Below are positions 57,405 to 64,000 of a stretch of DNA of 64,000 nucleotides, piece by piece. The DNA is taken from positions 124,001-188,000 of the IMG/VR virus record IMGVR_UViG_3300011113_000805. One strand, 5' to 3'. Positions within the stretch are counted from its first letter, which is position 1. The number at the start of each line of letters is the position of its first letter. The notes beneath the pieces were generated by a model that ran no database searches, had not been told where the DNA came from, and saw nothing but the letters and a program-made list of their open reading frames with translations. A program made the translations under genes and the position numbers. The DNA is from a virus.

Positions 57405-58730
57405 TCAGTATTGAAGTTTACCTTTGAGGTGTTTCGGAACACCGCCCCAGTACTTGCGATCGAGGCCGTAGATGCTGCCGCCCACATGGAGATCTGATGG
57501 GAGGGTGGTGATGGAAGTGCTGAGGATGAGAGCTCCTATCACATGGAGGTCTGATGGGAGGGAGGTGATGGAAGTGCCGGCGAGGTAGAGACTGCCGCCC
57601 ACATGGAGTCCTTCTGGGAGGGAGGTGATGGAAGTGTCGGCGAGGTCGAGGTCTTCGCCCACATGGAGTCCTTCTGGGAGGGAGGTGACAGGAGTGCCGG
57701 TGAGGCGGAGACCGCCCACATGGAGTCCTTCTGGGAGGGTGGTGATGGAAGTGTCGGCGAGGTCGAGCCATCCGTCCACTTGGAGGCCTTCTGGGAGGGT
57801 GGTGATGCGAGTGCCGCGGAGGAAGAGAGCTCCCATCACATGGAGGTCTGACGGGAGGGAGGTGATGGACGTGCCACGGAGGTCGAGCCATCCGCCCACG
57901 TGGAGGCCTGACGGGAGGGTGGTGATGGGAGTGTTACGGAGGTCGAGATTGCCCTCCACAACCCTCTGATCTTCCGGGAGTTGCTCGAGACGTTTCAGCG
58001 CTTTCAATGCTGCCTGTGTAGGATCCCACTTCCCAGCTTCGAAGTCACCTGCTGCAGATCGACGAATGGCTGACTGCTGCACGGGTCGACCCTCTCTGTC
58101 GCTGACACCTGGTCGATCGAGGGGTGCAAGAAGTTTTGACCTGTCGATGGGTGTCCAGGGCTCAGAGACGGGGTCCCCATTATGAGCAACCTGCTTCCAC
58201 GCCATTGGAACTGCCGTTGTCGGGTCGTAAACAACGACAACATGACCGTCATTTCTACCCGTGAAGACGAGACCCTTCACTTCATGCTGAAGAGGTTTGT
58301 GGACTTTGTAGGCCAAATCTGAAGTAAATTTACTGCCCTTCGGTCGCCTAACCCCCTCCAACGCCTTGATAACAGTCTCACTGTAGCCGACTTCCTCGGC
58401 CTGTTCAGCAGGTGTGAGCCGACGCTTATAGACCTTCAGAGCGATCTCAGGATCGAAGATGATGTACCCGTAGAGGTTTACCTTCAACTTGATGATGTGA
58501 TCACCGTAGTCACCTCTTTCGGTCTTCGTGCCTTTAAGGTTGTAGACGGTGTAGAGACCCTTCCCGTACATTGCTCCGGCACCGGCACCCGGTGTGAACT
58601 TGTCACTCAGCAAGGCATCGATGAGTGCCTGAGGGTCTGCCCCTGTCCCGTGGTAGACGACAGCCTGAGCACCGTACACCTCCTCGAGAAGGAGGGTTTC
58701 GCGGATGAGAGAGCGGAGGAGCTGGGTCAT
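57405..58730 (-). CDS. Predicted PARP-like (H-Y type) ADP-ribosyltransferase with eight leucine-rich repeats (copy 2)
   Basis: 441 residues. Leader MTQLLRSLIRETLLLEEVYG (L-L-E at 14-16). Then a different catalytic type: AVVYHGTG (H27) and MYGKGLYTVY (Tyr55/Tyr60) as in the H-Y-x class of PARP-like enzymes, with GYIIFDPEIALKVY and FTGRNDGHVVVVYDP; the third catalytic residue is not clear. Residues from about 250 hold eight 20-residue repeats (TSITSLPEGLHVGGSLYLAG) and the YWGGVPKHLKGKLQ cap. Its G+C is visibly higher than that of copies 1 and 3-5. Confidence 0.65.
   Translation of the reverse strand: MTQLLRSLIRETLLLEEVYGAQAVVYHGTGADPQALIDALLSDKFTPGAGAGAMYGKGLYTVYNLKGTKTERGDYGDHIIKLKVNLYGYIIFDPEIALKVYKRRLTPAEQAEEVGYSETVIKALEGVRRPKGSKFTSDLAYKVHKPLQHEVKGLVFTGRNDGHVVVVYDPTTAVPMAWKQVAHNGDPVSEPWTPIDRSKLLAPLDRPGVSDREGRPVQQSAIRRSAAGDFEAGKWDPTQAALKALKRLEQLPEDQRVVEGNLDLRNTPITTLPSGLHVGGWLDLRGTSITSLPSDLHVMGALFLRGTRITTLPEGLQVDGWLDLADTSITTLPEGLHVGGLRLTGTPVTSLPEGLHVGEDLDLADTSITSLPEGLHVGGSLYLAGTSITSLPSDLHVIGALILSTSITTLPSDLHVGGSIYGLDRKYWGGVPKHLKGKLQY
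57480..57980. repeat. About 60-bp coding tandem repeats (eight copies)
   Basis: Plus-strand units such as GGGAGGGAGGTGATGGAAGT recur every 57-60 bases, with the unit TGGAGTCCTTCTGGGAGG several times exact. They encode the leucine-rich repeats of the overlapping minus-strand gene. Two units are 57 bases long (19 residues). Near identity between units suggests recent expansion by unequal recombination. Confidence 0.85.
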
Positions 58731-60058
58731 CTTAGTTTATCCCTGAGATGTTTCGGAACATTTTTCCAGTACTCATGTTTAAGACCAAAAATACCGCCGC
58801 CTATCTGGAGTCCTGCTGGGAGGGAGGTGATGCCCGTGCCGGTGAGGTCGAGGTTCCCACCTACGCTGAGATCTGCTGGAAGGGAGGTAACAGATGTGTG
58901 CTGAAGATAGAGACTCTCATCCACTTTGAGACCATCTGGAAGAGAGGTGATATCACTCTGAGAAAGATCAAGTACTTTTCTCGCGTGGAGACCTTTCGGA
59001 AGTGAAGTAACTTTACTTGACCTAAGACTAAGTGATCCTTTTATCTGCATGTCATCAGGAAGAGATTTGATATTAGTCCCGGTCATAATAATGTCACCTA
59101 TTACAACTAGACCTTTTGGAAGGAAAGTGATTTTTGTGAAGGCACAATTAAGATTACCGGTAATTTTAAGATCTTCTGGAAGTGACGTGATTGATGTCCC
59201 CCTAACATTTAGACTTCCCTTAATCTGGAGACCATTCGGAAGTGTGATATTGTTCGAATTAGATTCTAAGTCGGCAAGCCTAATATCACCATTCAATATT
59301 CTCTTGTTTTTTGGTAAGCTCTCGAAAGCTATTAGTTTTTGCAGTACTATAATTTCATGACTAAACCTGATCATAACTTTATCAACTCTAATAGTTCCAG
59401 TGGCAATGACTTCTCTCTCATCCGCATAGTCAGCAATTTCTATTAAGTCATAAAGACCTTCACAGTCAATCCATTTTCCAGGATTGTCTGCCACTGTGGC
59501 ACAGAAAATGATAGCTAGATTTTTGTGATCAACTGAAGCAAATTCTTTGGCCTTGCTAAGACTCTTCGTCCAGGAAGCCGAGTGTTTCCCCGCCTTATTT
59601 GTTAAATCAATTTGCGCCTTAAAACTAAGAAAATTATTTGTTAGTTTTAAGGCGCTTTGCTGACGAAAAATGTCAGCAAAAGAAATCCCGGGTGGAAGAA
59701 ATTTTTCTATAAGTTTAGCGTTTTCTTTGTTATAGGAAAGTGTTATTCCTCGATAAAGGGTCTTAACTTTTGGCACCTTAAAAACATCTGTGTAAAGACC
59801 CTGATTGATAAAGCCTATAACTTGATCAACCTCCTCTTTAGAAAGCGGAGTATTTCCACTGTCAAAATGACGTCTCAATGATTGAAATAGTTGATTCTCG
59901 ATCTCCGTATTTTTTTCACGAGGAGGTTTACGCCTGCCTACCCTATTGAGTGCAAATGCATATTTCCCAAGAGGAGCATCGGCTGGTGCCTCTGGCTTGT
60001 AAGGCCTATTAGACTCTAGCTGGATTTGACGAACCAATGAACGGAGAAGATGAGTCAT
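58727..60058 (-). CDS. Predicted R-S-E ADP-ribosyltransferase with eight leucine-rich repeats (copy 3)
   Basis: 443 residues. Leader MTHLLRSLVRQIQLESNRPY (here IQLE, not an exact (I/L)-x-E). Catalytic residues: R103 (LYRGI), S162-W-T (SASWTKSLSKAKEF), E214-R-E216 (DEREVIATG). GKWIDCEGLYDL, shared by all R-S-E copies, lies between. Eight divergent repeats follow, then YWKNVPKHLRDKLR. ATGA overlaps at both ends. Its repeats are more diverged than those of copy 2, so it is an older array. Confidence 0.7.
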   Translation of the reverse strand: MTHLLRSLVRQIQLESNRPYKPEAPADAPLGKYAFALNRVGRRKPPREKNTEIENQLFQSLRRHFDSGNTPLSKEEVDQVIGFINQGLYTDVFKVPKVKTLYRGITLSYNKENAKLIEKFLPPGISFADIFRQQSALKLTNNFLSFKAQIDLTNKAGKHSASWTKSLSKAKEFASVDHKNLAIIFCATVADNPGKWIDCEGLYDLIEIADYADEREVIATGTIRVDKVMIRFSHEIIVLQKLIAFESLPKNKRILNGDIRLADLESNSNNITLPNGLQIKGSLNVRGTSITSLPEDLKITGNLNCAFTKITFLPKGLVVIGDIIMTGTNIKSLPDDMQIKGSLSLRSSKVTSLPKGLHARKVLDLSQSDITSLPDGLKVDESLYLQHTSVTSLPADLSVGGNLDLTGTGITSLPAGLQIGGGIFGLKHEYWKNVPKHLRDKLR

Positions 60059-61173
60059 ATTAGTTTATCCTTGAGATGTTCCGGAACATTTTTCCTGTAC
60101 GTATCTTCAAACTCACTAATATAACCATCCACTTGTAGATCCTCTGGGAGAGCTGTGATAGGAACTTTGAAGAGATATAGATTGCCATTTACCACAAGCC
60201 CCTTAGGAAGTGATCTGATAAACGAATAGGAGAGAATGAGATTACCCTTCACGTGAAGCCCTTCTGGAAGAGAGATTAGAGGTGTATTTGTGAGGTTCAG
60301 ATCACCTTCCACCACAAGCCCTTCAGGAAGGGAGGTAATAGATGCGTAGGAGATATCTAGATTGCCTTTCACGTGAAGCCCTTCCGGAAGAGAGACATTA
60401 TCGATTCTGCTGAGATCGACATGTCCATTCATAACTCTCTGGTCTTTTGGTAGTTTTTTAAGCTGTTCAAGCTCATATAGTTTCATAACACTTAATGGCA
60501 CCTTAACCTTAACTTCACTGACCCGAATTGTGCCGACAGCAATAACCTCACTTTCTTCTTCATATTCGTCAATATTTCGCAATCCATAAAACCCTTCGCA
60601 GTCGATCCATTTCCCAGGATTGTTTTCTACTGTGGCACAGAGGATGACTTGAAATCTAGCATCGCTTGCATATGCAAACTGTTTAGCTTGACCAAGGCTT
60701 TTTGTCCAAGATGCTGTGTATCTTTCATCCCTATTCGTCAGGTCAAGCTGTGTTTCGAAACTAGCAAAATCTGTAGTGCGCTTTGCAGTTTGCAAAATTG
60801 CACCATCAATTGCACCATTTTTTTGTAGAAGTTTTTCCACAATGCTTCTATCTTTGACACTTAATCCTCGATAGAGTGTACCAGCTGGTGGTGCCTTGAA
60901 GATGTCCGAGTAAAGCCCCTGATCGATGAAGTCTAAAATTTGATCAGTGGTCTTTTTCGAGAGTGGGACATTATCACGAAAATGCATGTGCAATTCTTCA
61001 AGAATTGCCTCCTCAGTCTTCGTATCTTCCTCCGGAGGCGGTCTAGGGGATCTTGCACGAATATTGGCAAAGGCATACTTCCCAAGAAGAGCATCCGCCG
61101 GGGCTTCTGGTTTGTAGGCGCCATCAGACTCAAGAAGAACTTGACGAATGAGAGAGCGAAGGAGCTGGGTCAT
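60055..61173 (-). CDS. Predicted R-S-E ADP-ribosyltransferase with five leucine-rich repeats (copy 4)
   Basis: 372 residues. Leader MTQLLRSLIRQVLLESDGAY (L-L-E). Catalytic residues: R102 (GTLYRGL), S155-W-T (TASWTKSLGQAKQF), E207-S-E209 (EEESEVIAVG). Five repeats (ITSLPEGLVVEGDLNLTNTP style) and a changed cap (TYRKNVPEHLKDKLI). The linker after the leader is nearly identical to copy 1, so these two are close relatives. Overlaps both neighbours by four bases. Confidence 0.7.
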   Translation of the reverse strand: MTQLLRSLIRQVLLESDGAYKPEAPADALLGKYAFANIRARSPRPPPEEDTKTEEAILEELHMHFRDNVPLSKKTTDQILDFIDQGLYSDIFKAPPAGTLYRGLSVKDRSIVEKLLQKNGAIDGAILQTAKRTTDFASFETQLDLTNRDERYTASWTKSLGQAKQFAYASDARFQVILCATVENNPGKWIDCEGFYGLRNIDEYEEESEVIAVGTIRVSEVKVKVPLSVMKLYELEQLKKLPKDQRVMNGHVDLSRIDNVSLPEGLHVKGNLDISYASITSLPEGLVVEGDLNLTNTPLISLPEGLHVKGNLILSYSFIRSLPKGLVVNGNLYLFKVPITALPEDLQVDGYISEFEDTYRKNVPEHLKDKLI

Positions 61174-62171
61174 CTTAGTTTATCCTTGAGATGTTCCGGA
61201 ACATTTTCCCAGTACTCACGTTTAAGACCAAAAATACCGACGCCTACCTGCAGATCCTCTGGAAGGATGATGATAGATGTGGTTCCGAGGCTGAGAATGC
61301 CTTTTACCACAAGTCCTTCAGGAAGGGATGTGATAGGTGCATTTGAAAGATACAGATCACCCTTCACCACAAGTCCTTCAGGAAGGGATGTGATATCTGT
61401 ACCTGAAAGGTCGAGTCCACCCTTCGTAATTCTTCGATTTTTTGGCAAATTCATGATTTGTGATATTTCAAACTCTGTCCCAATTACCACAGACGGCCTA
61501 ATCATAACTTCATTAACCCGAATTGTGTCGACAGCAATAACTTCATTTTCATCGTTATAGTTCTTAAAATCATTCAACCTATAAAGACCTGAACAGTCAA
61601 TCCATTTCCCTGGGCTATCATTCACTGTGGCACAGGCAATGATAGCAAAATCAGAAGAATTACCGCCAGCAAATTCCTTAGCCTTTTTAAGGCTCTTTGT
61701 CCAAGATGCTGTGTATCTTTCATTTATGTTTGTCAAGTCAAGCTGTGTTTTGAAACTAGCAAAATCTTCACCTGTCTCTATAATCTGCCTCCAGGCATCA
61801 TTAAATGTGATTCCCTTTGGTAGAAATTTCTCAGCAACATATCTATCGCTAATGCTCAAACCTCGATAAAGGTTGATACTAGGGATTGGCGCCTTAAAGA
61901 CATCTGAATAAAGATCTTTTTCGATAAAATCTAAGATTTGATCAGCATAAAATTTCGAAATAGGCTGATAGGAAGAAAAATGAGAGATCAAACTTCTATA
62001 GAGATATCTCTCAGTCTGAGTGTCTTCCTCCGGAGGCGGCTTGGGAGTGCCTAAACGAACATTTGCAAAGGCGTACTTCCCAAGAGGAGCATTGTGTGGG
62101 GCAACCGGGGTATAGGTCTCGTCAGACTCGAGAAGAACTTGGCGAATGAGAGAGCGGAGGAGCTGGGTCAT
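61170..62171 (-). CDS. Predicted R-S-E ADP-ribosyltransferase with three leucine-rich repeats (copy 5)
   Basis: 333 residues. Leader MTQLLRSLIRQVLLESDETY (L-L-E). Catalytic residues: R103 (NLYRGL), S156-W-T (TASWTKSLKKAKEF), E208-N-E210 (DENEVIAVD). Three repeats (ITSLPEGLVVKGDLYLSNAP) and cap YWENVPEHLKDKLR. ATGA overlaps with copies 4 and 6. Confidence 0.7.
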   Translation of the reverse strand: MTQLLRSLIRQVLLESDETYTPVAPHNAPLGKYAFANVRLGTPKPPPEEDTQTERYLYRSLISHFSSYQPISKFYADQILDFIEKDLYSDVFKAPIPSINLYRGLSISDRYVAEKFLPKGITFNDAWRQIIETGEDFASFKTQLDLTNINERYTASWTKSLKKAKEFAGGNSSDFAIIACATVNDSPGKWIDCSGLYRLNDFKNYNDENEVIAVDTIRVNEVMIRPSVVIGTEFEISQIMNLPKNRRITKGGLDLSGTDITSLPEGLVVKGDLYLSNAPITSLPEGLVVKGILSLGTTSIIILPEDLQVGVGIFGLKREYWENVPEHLKDKLR

Positions 62172-63190
62172 CTTAGTTTATATCTTAGTTTATCCTTGAG
62201 ATGTTCCGGAACATCCTCCCAGTATTTGCGATCGAGGCCGTAGATAGCACCGCGCACCTGGAGATCTATTGGAAGGGAGGTGATACCTGTGCTGTGAAGG
62301 ACGAGATCGCCACCCACATGGAGGCCTGTCGGGAGGGAGGTGATAGGGGTGTTGTAGAGGTTGAGATGGCCACCCACGTGGAGGCCTGTCGGGAGGGAGG
62401 TGATACCTGTGTTACTGAGGTAGGTATCGCCCTTCATGATCCTCTGATCTTCCGGGAGTTGCTCGAGATGTTTCAGTGCTTTCAAGACTGCCCGTATAGG
62501 ATCCCACTTCCCAGCTTCGAAGTCACCCATTGCCGAGCGACGAAGAGCCGACTGCTTCACGGGTCGACCCTCTCTGGCGCTGATATCGGGACGATCGAGA
62601 GGCGCAAGAAGAGCTGCCCTGTCAACGGGTGTCCAGGATTTAGAACCAACCTGCTTCCACGCCATTGGAACCGCGGTCGTTGGGTCGTAAACGACGGCGA
62701 CCCTACCATCATTCCTGCCTGTGAAGACGATACCCTTTACTTCGTGCTGGAGAGACTCATAGACGTTGTGGGCCGAGCTTGAAGTAAATTTGTTGTCCTT
62801 CGGTGGTTTAACCTCCTCCAGCACCTTGATGACTGTCTCACTGTAGCCGACTTCCTGGGCTTGCCCAGCAGGTGTGAGCGGGCGCTTATAGACCTTTAGG
62901 GCGATCTCAGGATCAAAGATGATGTACCCGTAGAGGTTCACTTTGAGCTTGATGACGTGGTCACCGTAGTAACCTCTTTCAGTCTTCGTATCTTTAAGGT
63001 CATAGACAGTGTAGAGACCCTTCCCGTACATTGCACCGGCACCGGTACCTGGTGTGAACTTGTCCTGCAGCAGAGCGTCGATGAGAGCCTGTGGGTCAGC
63101 TCCTGTCCCATGATAGACGACGGTCTGGGCGCCATAAACTTCTTCCAGGAGGAGGGTTTCACGAATGAAAGAGCGAAGGAGATATGACAT
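62168..63190 (-). CDS. Predicted PARP-like (H-Y type) ADP-ribosyltransferase with three leucine-rich repeats (copy 6)
   Basis: 340 residues. Leader MSYLLRSFIRETLLLEEVYG. The first ~240 residues are nearly the same as copy 2 (VVYHGTG, MYGKGLYTVYDL, GYIIFDPEIALKVYKR), but only three repeats follow (ITSLPTGLHVGGHLNLYNTP) before YWEDVPEHLKDKLR. So the pair differs mainly in repeat number. First gene of the cluster on the transcript, nine bases after the topoisomerase stop, with an AATAAATA box but no SD. Confidence 0.65.
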   Translation of the reverse strand: MSYLLRSFIRETLLLEEVYGAQTVVYHGTGADPQALIDALLQDKFTPGTGAGAMYGKGLYTVYDLKDTKTERGYYGDHVIKLKVNLYGYIIFDPEIALKVYKRPLTPAGQAQEVGYSETVIKVLEEVKPPKDNKFTSSSAHNVYESLQHEVKGIVFTGRNDGRVAVVYDPTTAVPMAWKQVGSKSWTPVDRAALLAPLDRPDISAREGRPVKQSALRRSAMGDFEAGKWDPIRAVLKALKHLEQLPEDQRIMKGDTYLSNTGITSLPTGLHVGGHLNLYNTPITSLPTGLHVGGDLVLHSTGITSLPIDLQVRGAIYGLDRKYWEDVPEHLKDKLRYKLR

Positions 63191-63195
63191 AAAGG

Positions 63196-63205
63196 CTATT
63201 TATTC
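63196..63205 (-). promoter_or_regulatory. Possible T4-type late promoter box
   Basis: Minus strand GAATAAATAG overlapping the topoisomerase stop and five bases before the ATG at 63190, identical to the box before copy 1. It would let the effector cluster be transcribed late and apart from the topoisomerase gene. Confidence 0.4.
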
Positions 63206-64000
63206 ATCATTTGAAGAAAGATTAGCCACTCCTAGAATTTTTGCCTTACGAGGTGCCGGATCTGCCGCAAACCAAGTTTCGAGTGTTGAGCGCAATTCTT
63301 CACCACCTGAGAGCGCAAACATTCTAGGATTTCGAATGATTTCGTTGTAGTCACTATCTTCAAGTGCAGCCAGTCCCTTTTTGTACCCAATGTCCCACTT
63401 TTTGACGTCCTTAGTCTTTTGAGACCAGGCCTCAAAATCCTCGTTTGTATAGAAAGCAATTCTTTCACTGCCTTTCTGTACAACAACAAGAGGTGTCATG
63501 ACTCGACAAATGCGACCTTGTGTAAAGAGCTCAGGCCAATACTTGCCAAAGAAGTTTATCAAAAGACCAGCAATGGAATCACCATCAGGATCGGCATCGG
63601 AGTAGATAAGGACCTTGCCATAGCGGAGTTCCTTAGGTTCCTCACCCATTTTCAGGCCAATTGCAGTGAGGAGATCTTTCACTTCTTGATTTTGAATAAC
63701 ACGTGTATTTGCAAGCTCCATTACATTGATAAACTTGCCTCGAAGTGGAAATGCTCCTTGTGTATTGGAATCACGAAATTTTCTAAATGCTGAGGAAGCT
63801 GAGTCTCCCTCGAAGAGACTAAGGGTGCAGTTCTCTCGATCCTTTCCCTTAGCATCGATGAGTTTCAGAACTTTTCCTTTGCCTACCTGCTTGTTGAGCT
63901 CACGAAGCTGCTTCCTTTCATCAGCAAGGGCTTTCTGTTGTGCCCAGTCCAAAATTCGCTGAACGACTTCGGATGCGAGAATGGCCTTAAGAGTCTTTTC
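63200..64000 (-). CDS. 39: Type II DNA topoisomerase, large subunit (gp39/GyrB-like), C-terminal part
   Basis: The frame is open to the window edge (it begins EKTLKAILASEVVQRILDWA there), about 266 residues seen. TLSLFEGDSASSAFRKFRDS (the TOPRIM Glu), PLRGKFINVMELANTRVIQN and KVLIYSDADPDGDSIAGLLI (DxD of TOPRIM) are the GyrB/ParE/gp39 signatures, as is GLAALEDSDYNEIIRNPRMF. Partner of the medium subunit at 54.3-55.7 kb. The ATPase domain lies beyond the window. Confidence 0.93.
   Translation of the reverse strand, partial: EKTLKAILASEVVQRILDWAQQKALADERKQLRELNKQVGKGKVLKLIDAKGKDRENCTLSLFEGDSASSAFRKFRDSNTQGAFPLRGKFINVMELANTRVIQNQEVKDLLTAIGLKMGEEPKELRYGKVLIYSDADPDGDSIAGLLINFFGKYWPELFTQGRICRVMTPLVVVQKGSERIAFYTNEDFEAWSQKTKDVKKWDIGYKKGLAALEDSDYNEIIRNPRMFALSGGEELRSTLETWFAADPAPRKAKILGVANLSSNDE

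Noticed and set aside
57480-57980. Regular short tandem repeats that could be taken for a CRISPR array
   Set aside because: The units are contiguous with no spacers and encode in-frame leucine-rich repeats of the minus-strand gene; open frames on the other strand here are mirror images of the repeat.
1-64000. Integrase, transposase, insertion sequence or attachment site
   Set aside because: None seen on either strand; the only repeats are hairpins, coding repeats and paralogous genes, consistent with a lytic phage.

Overview
The window is a dense piece of a large T4-type tailed phage (myovirus) genome, probably of the marine or 'far-T4' kind. The T4-type markers are a gp6-like and a gp25-like baseplate wedge protein, a gp5-like spike with an OB fold, a gp55-type late sigma factor, both subunits of the T4-type topoisomerase II, an ATP-dependent DNA ligase, a Dam-type methylase, PhoH and tRNA genes. 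I saw no integrase, insertion sequence, ribosomal RNA or ribosomal protein gene. Almost everything is on the minus strand, and genes are joined by 4-base ATGA, TTGA or TAATG overlaps. TTG and GTG starts with good Shine-Dalgarno sequences are frequent. The host cannot be named from this sequence; the surface-sugar and lipoprotein genes suit a Gram-negative host.

Layout by position (most transcripts run right to left). 1-3.6 kb: baseplate genes and the late sigma factor. 3.6-17.5 kb: a surface-glycan island with about eight glycosyltransferases (one ABO/GT6-like), gmd and fcl for GDP-fucose, a 4,6-dehydratase, an RmlD-like reductase, a methyltransferase and a Cas4-like nuclease. 17.5-20.3 kb: fibre-like virion proteins. 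20.3-25.2 kb: PIN-PhoH, a region-4 sigma protein, a histone-H1-like protein, a YkuK-like RNase H-fold protein and a divergent GroEL-like chaperonin. 25.1-29.5 kb: a complete PrkA-SpoVR-YeaH triad. 29.5-34.6 kb: sugar-nucleotide enzymes, a DinG-like helicase and Hsp20. 34.6-39.9 kb: a virion protein, small envelope proteins, a secreted trypsin-like protease, a deaminase, a nucleotidyltransferase-fold protein, thioredoxin and three tRNA-type genes. One of these appears to lack a D arm. 40-49 kb: small unknown proteins, a cytidylyltransferase-fold protein, Dam, DNA ligase, a P-loop kinase and an OmpA-vWA protein. 49.4-51.9 kb: more fibre proteins. 51.9-56.2 kb: a Pol-beta-like protein, an NMN adenylyltransferase-like protein, DUF3310, topoisomerase medium subunit and a Nudix hydrolase.

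The most striking block is 56.3-63.2 kb, inserted between the two topoisomerase subunit genes. It holds six paralogous genes, five of the six junctions overlapping or nearly abutting. Each encodes a short amphipathic N-terminal leader, a predicted ADP-ribosyltransferase domain of one of two unrelated-looking types, three to eight leucine-rich repeats of 20 residues, and a shared C-terminal cap. The leader resembles the capsid-targeting peptides of T4 internal proteins and Alt, including an (I/L)-x-E site of the kind cut by the T4 prohead protease. Similar leaders sit on an NMN-adenylyltransferase-like protein, a P-loop kinase and several unknown proteins in the window. My working hypothesis is a set of virion-packaged, injected ADP-ribosylating effectors whose repeats choose the host targets, with an NAD-making enzyme delivered alongside. 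This is inference from motifs only.

Starts given below are my choices from Shine-Dalgarno sequences, overlaps and family alignments by eye. No database search was possible.
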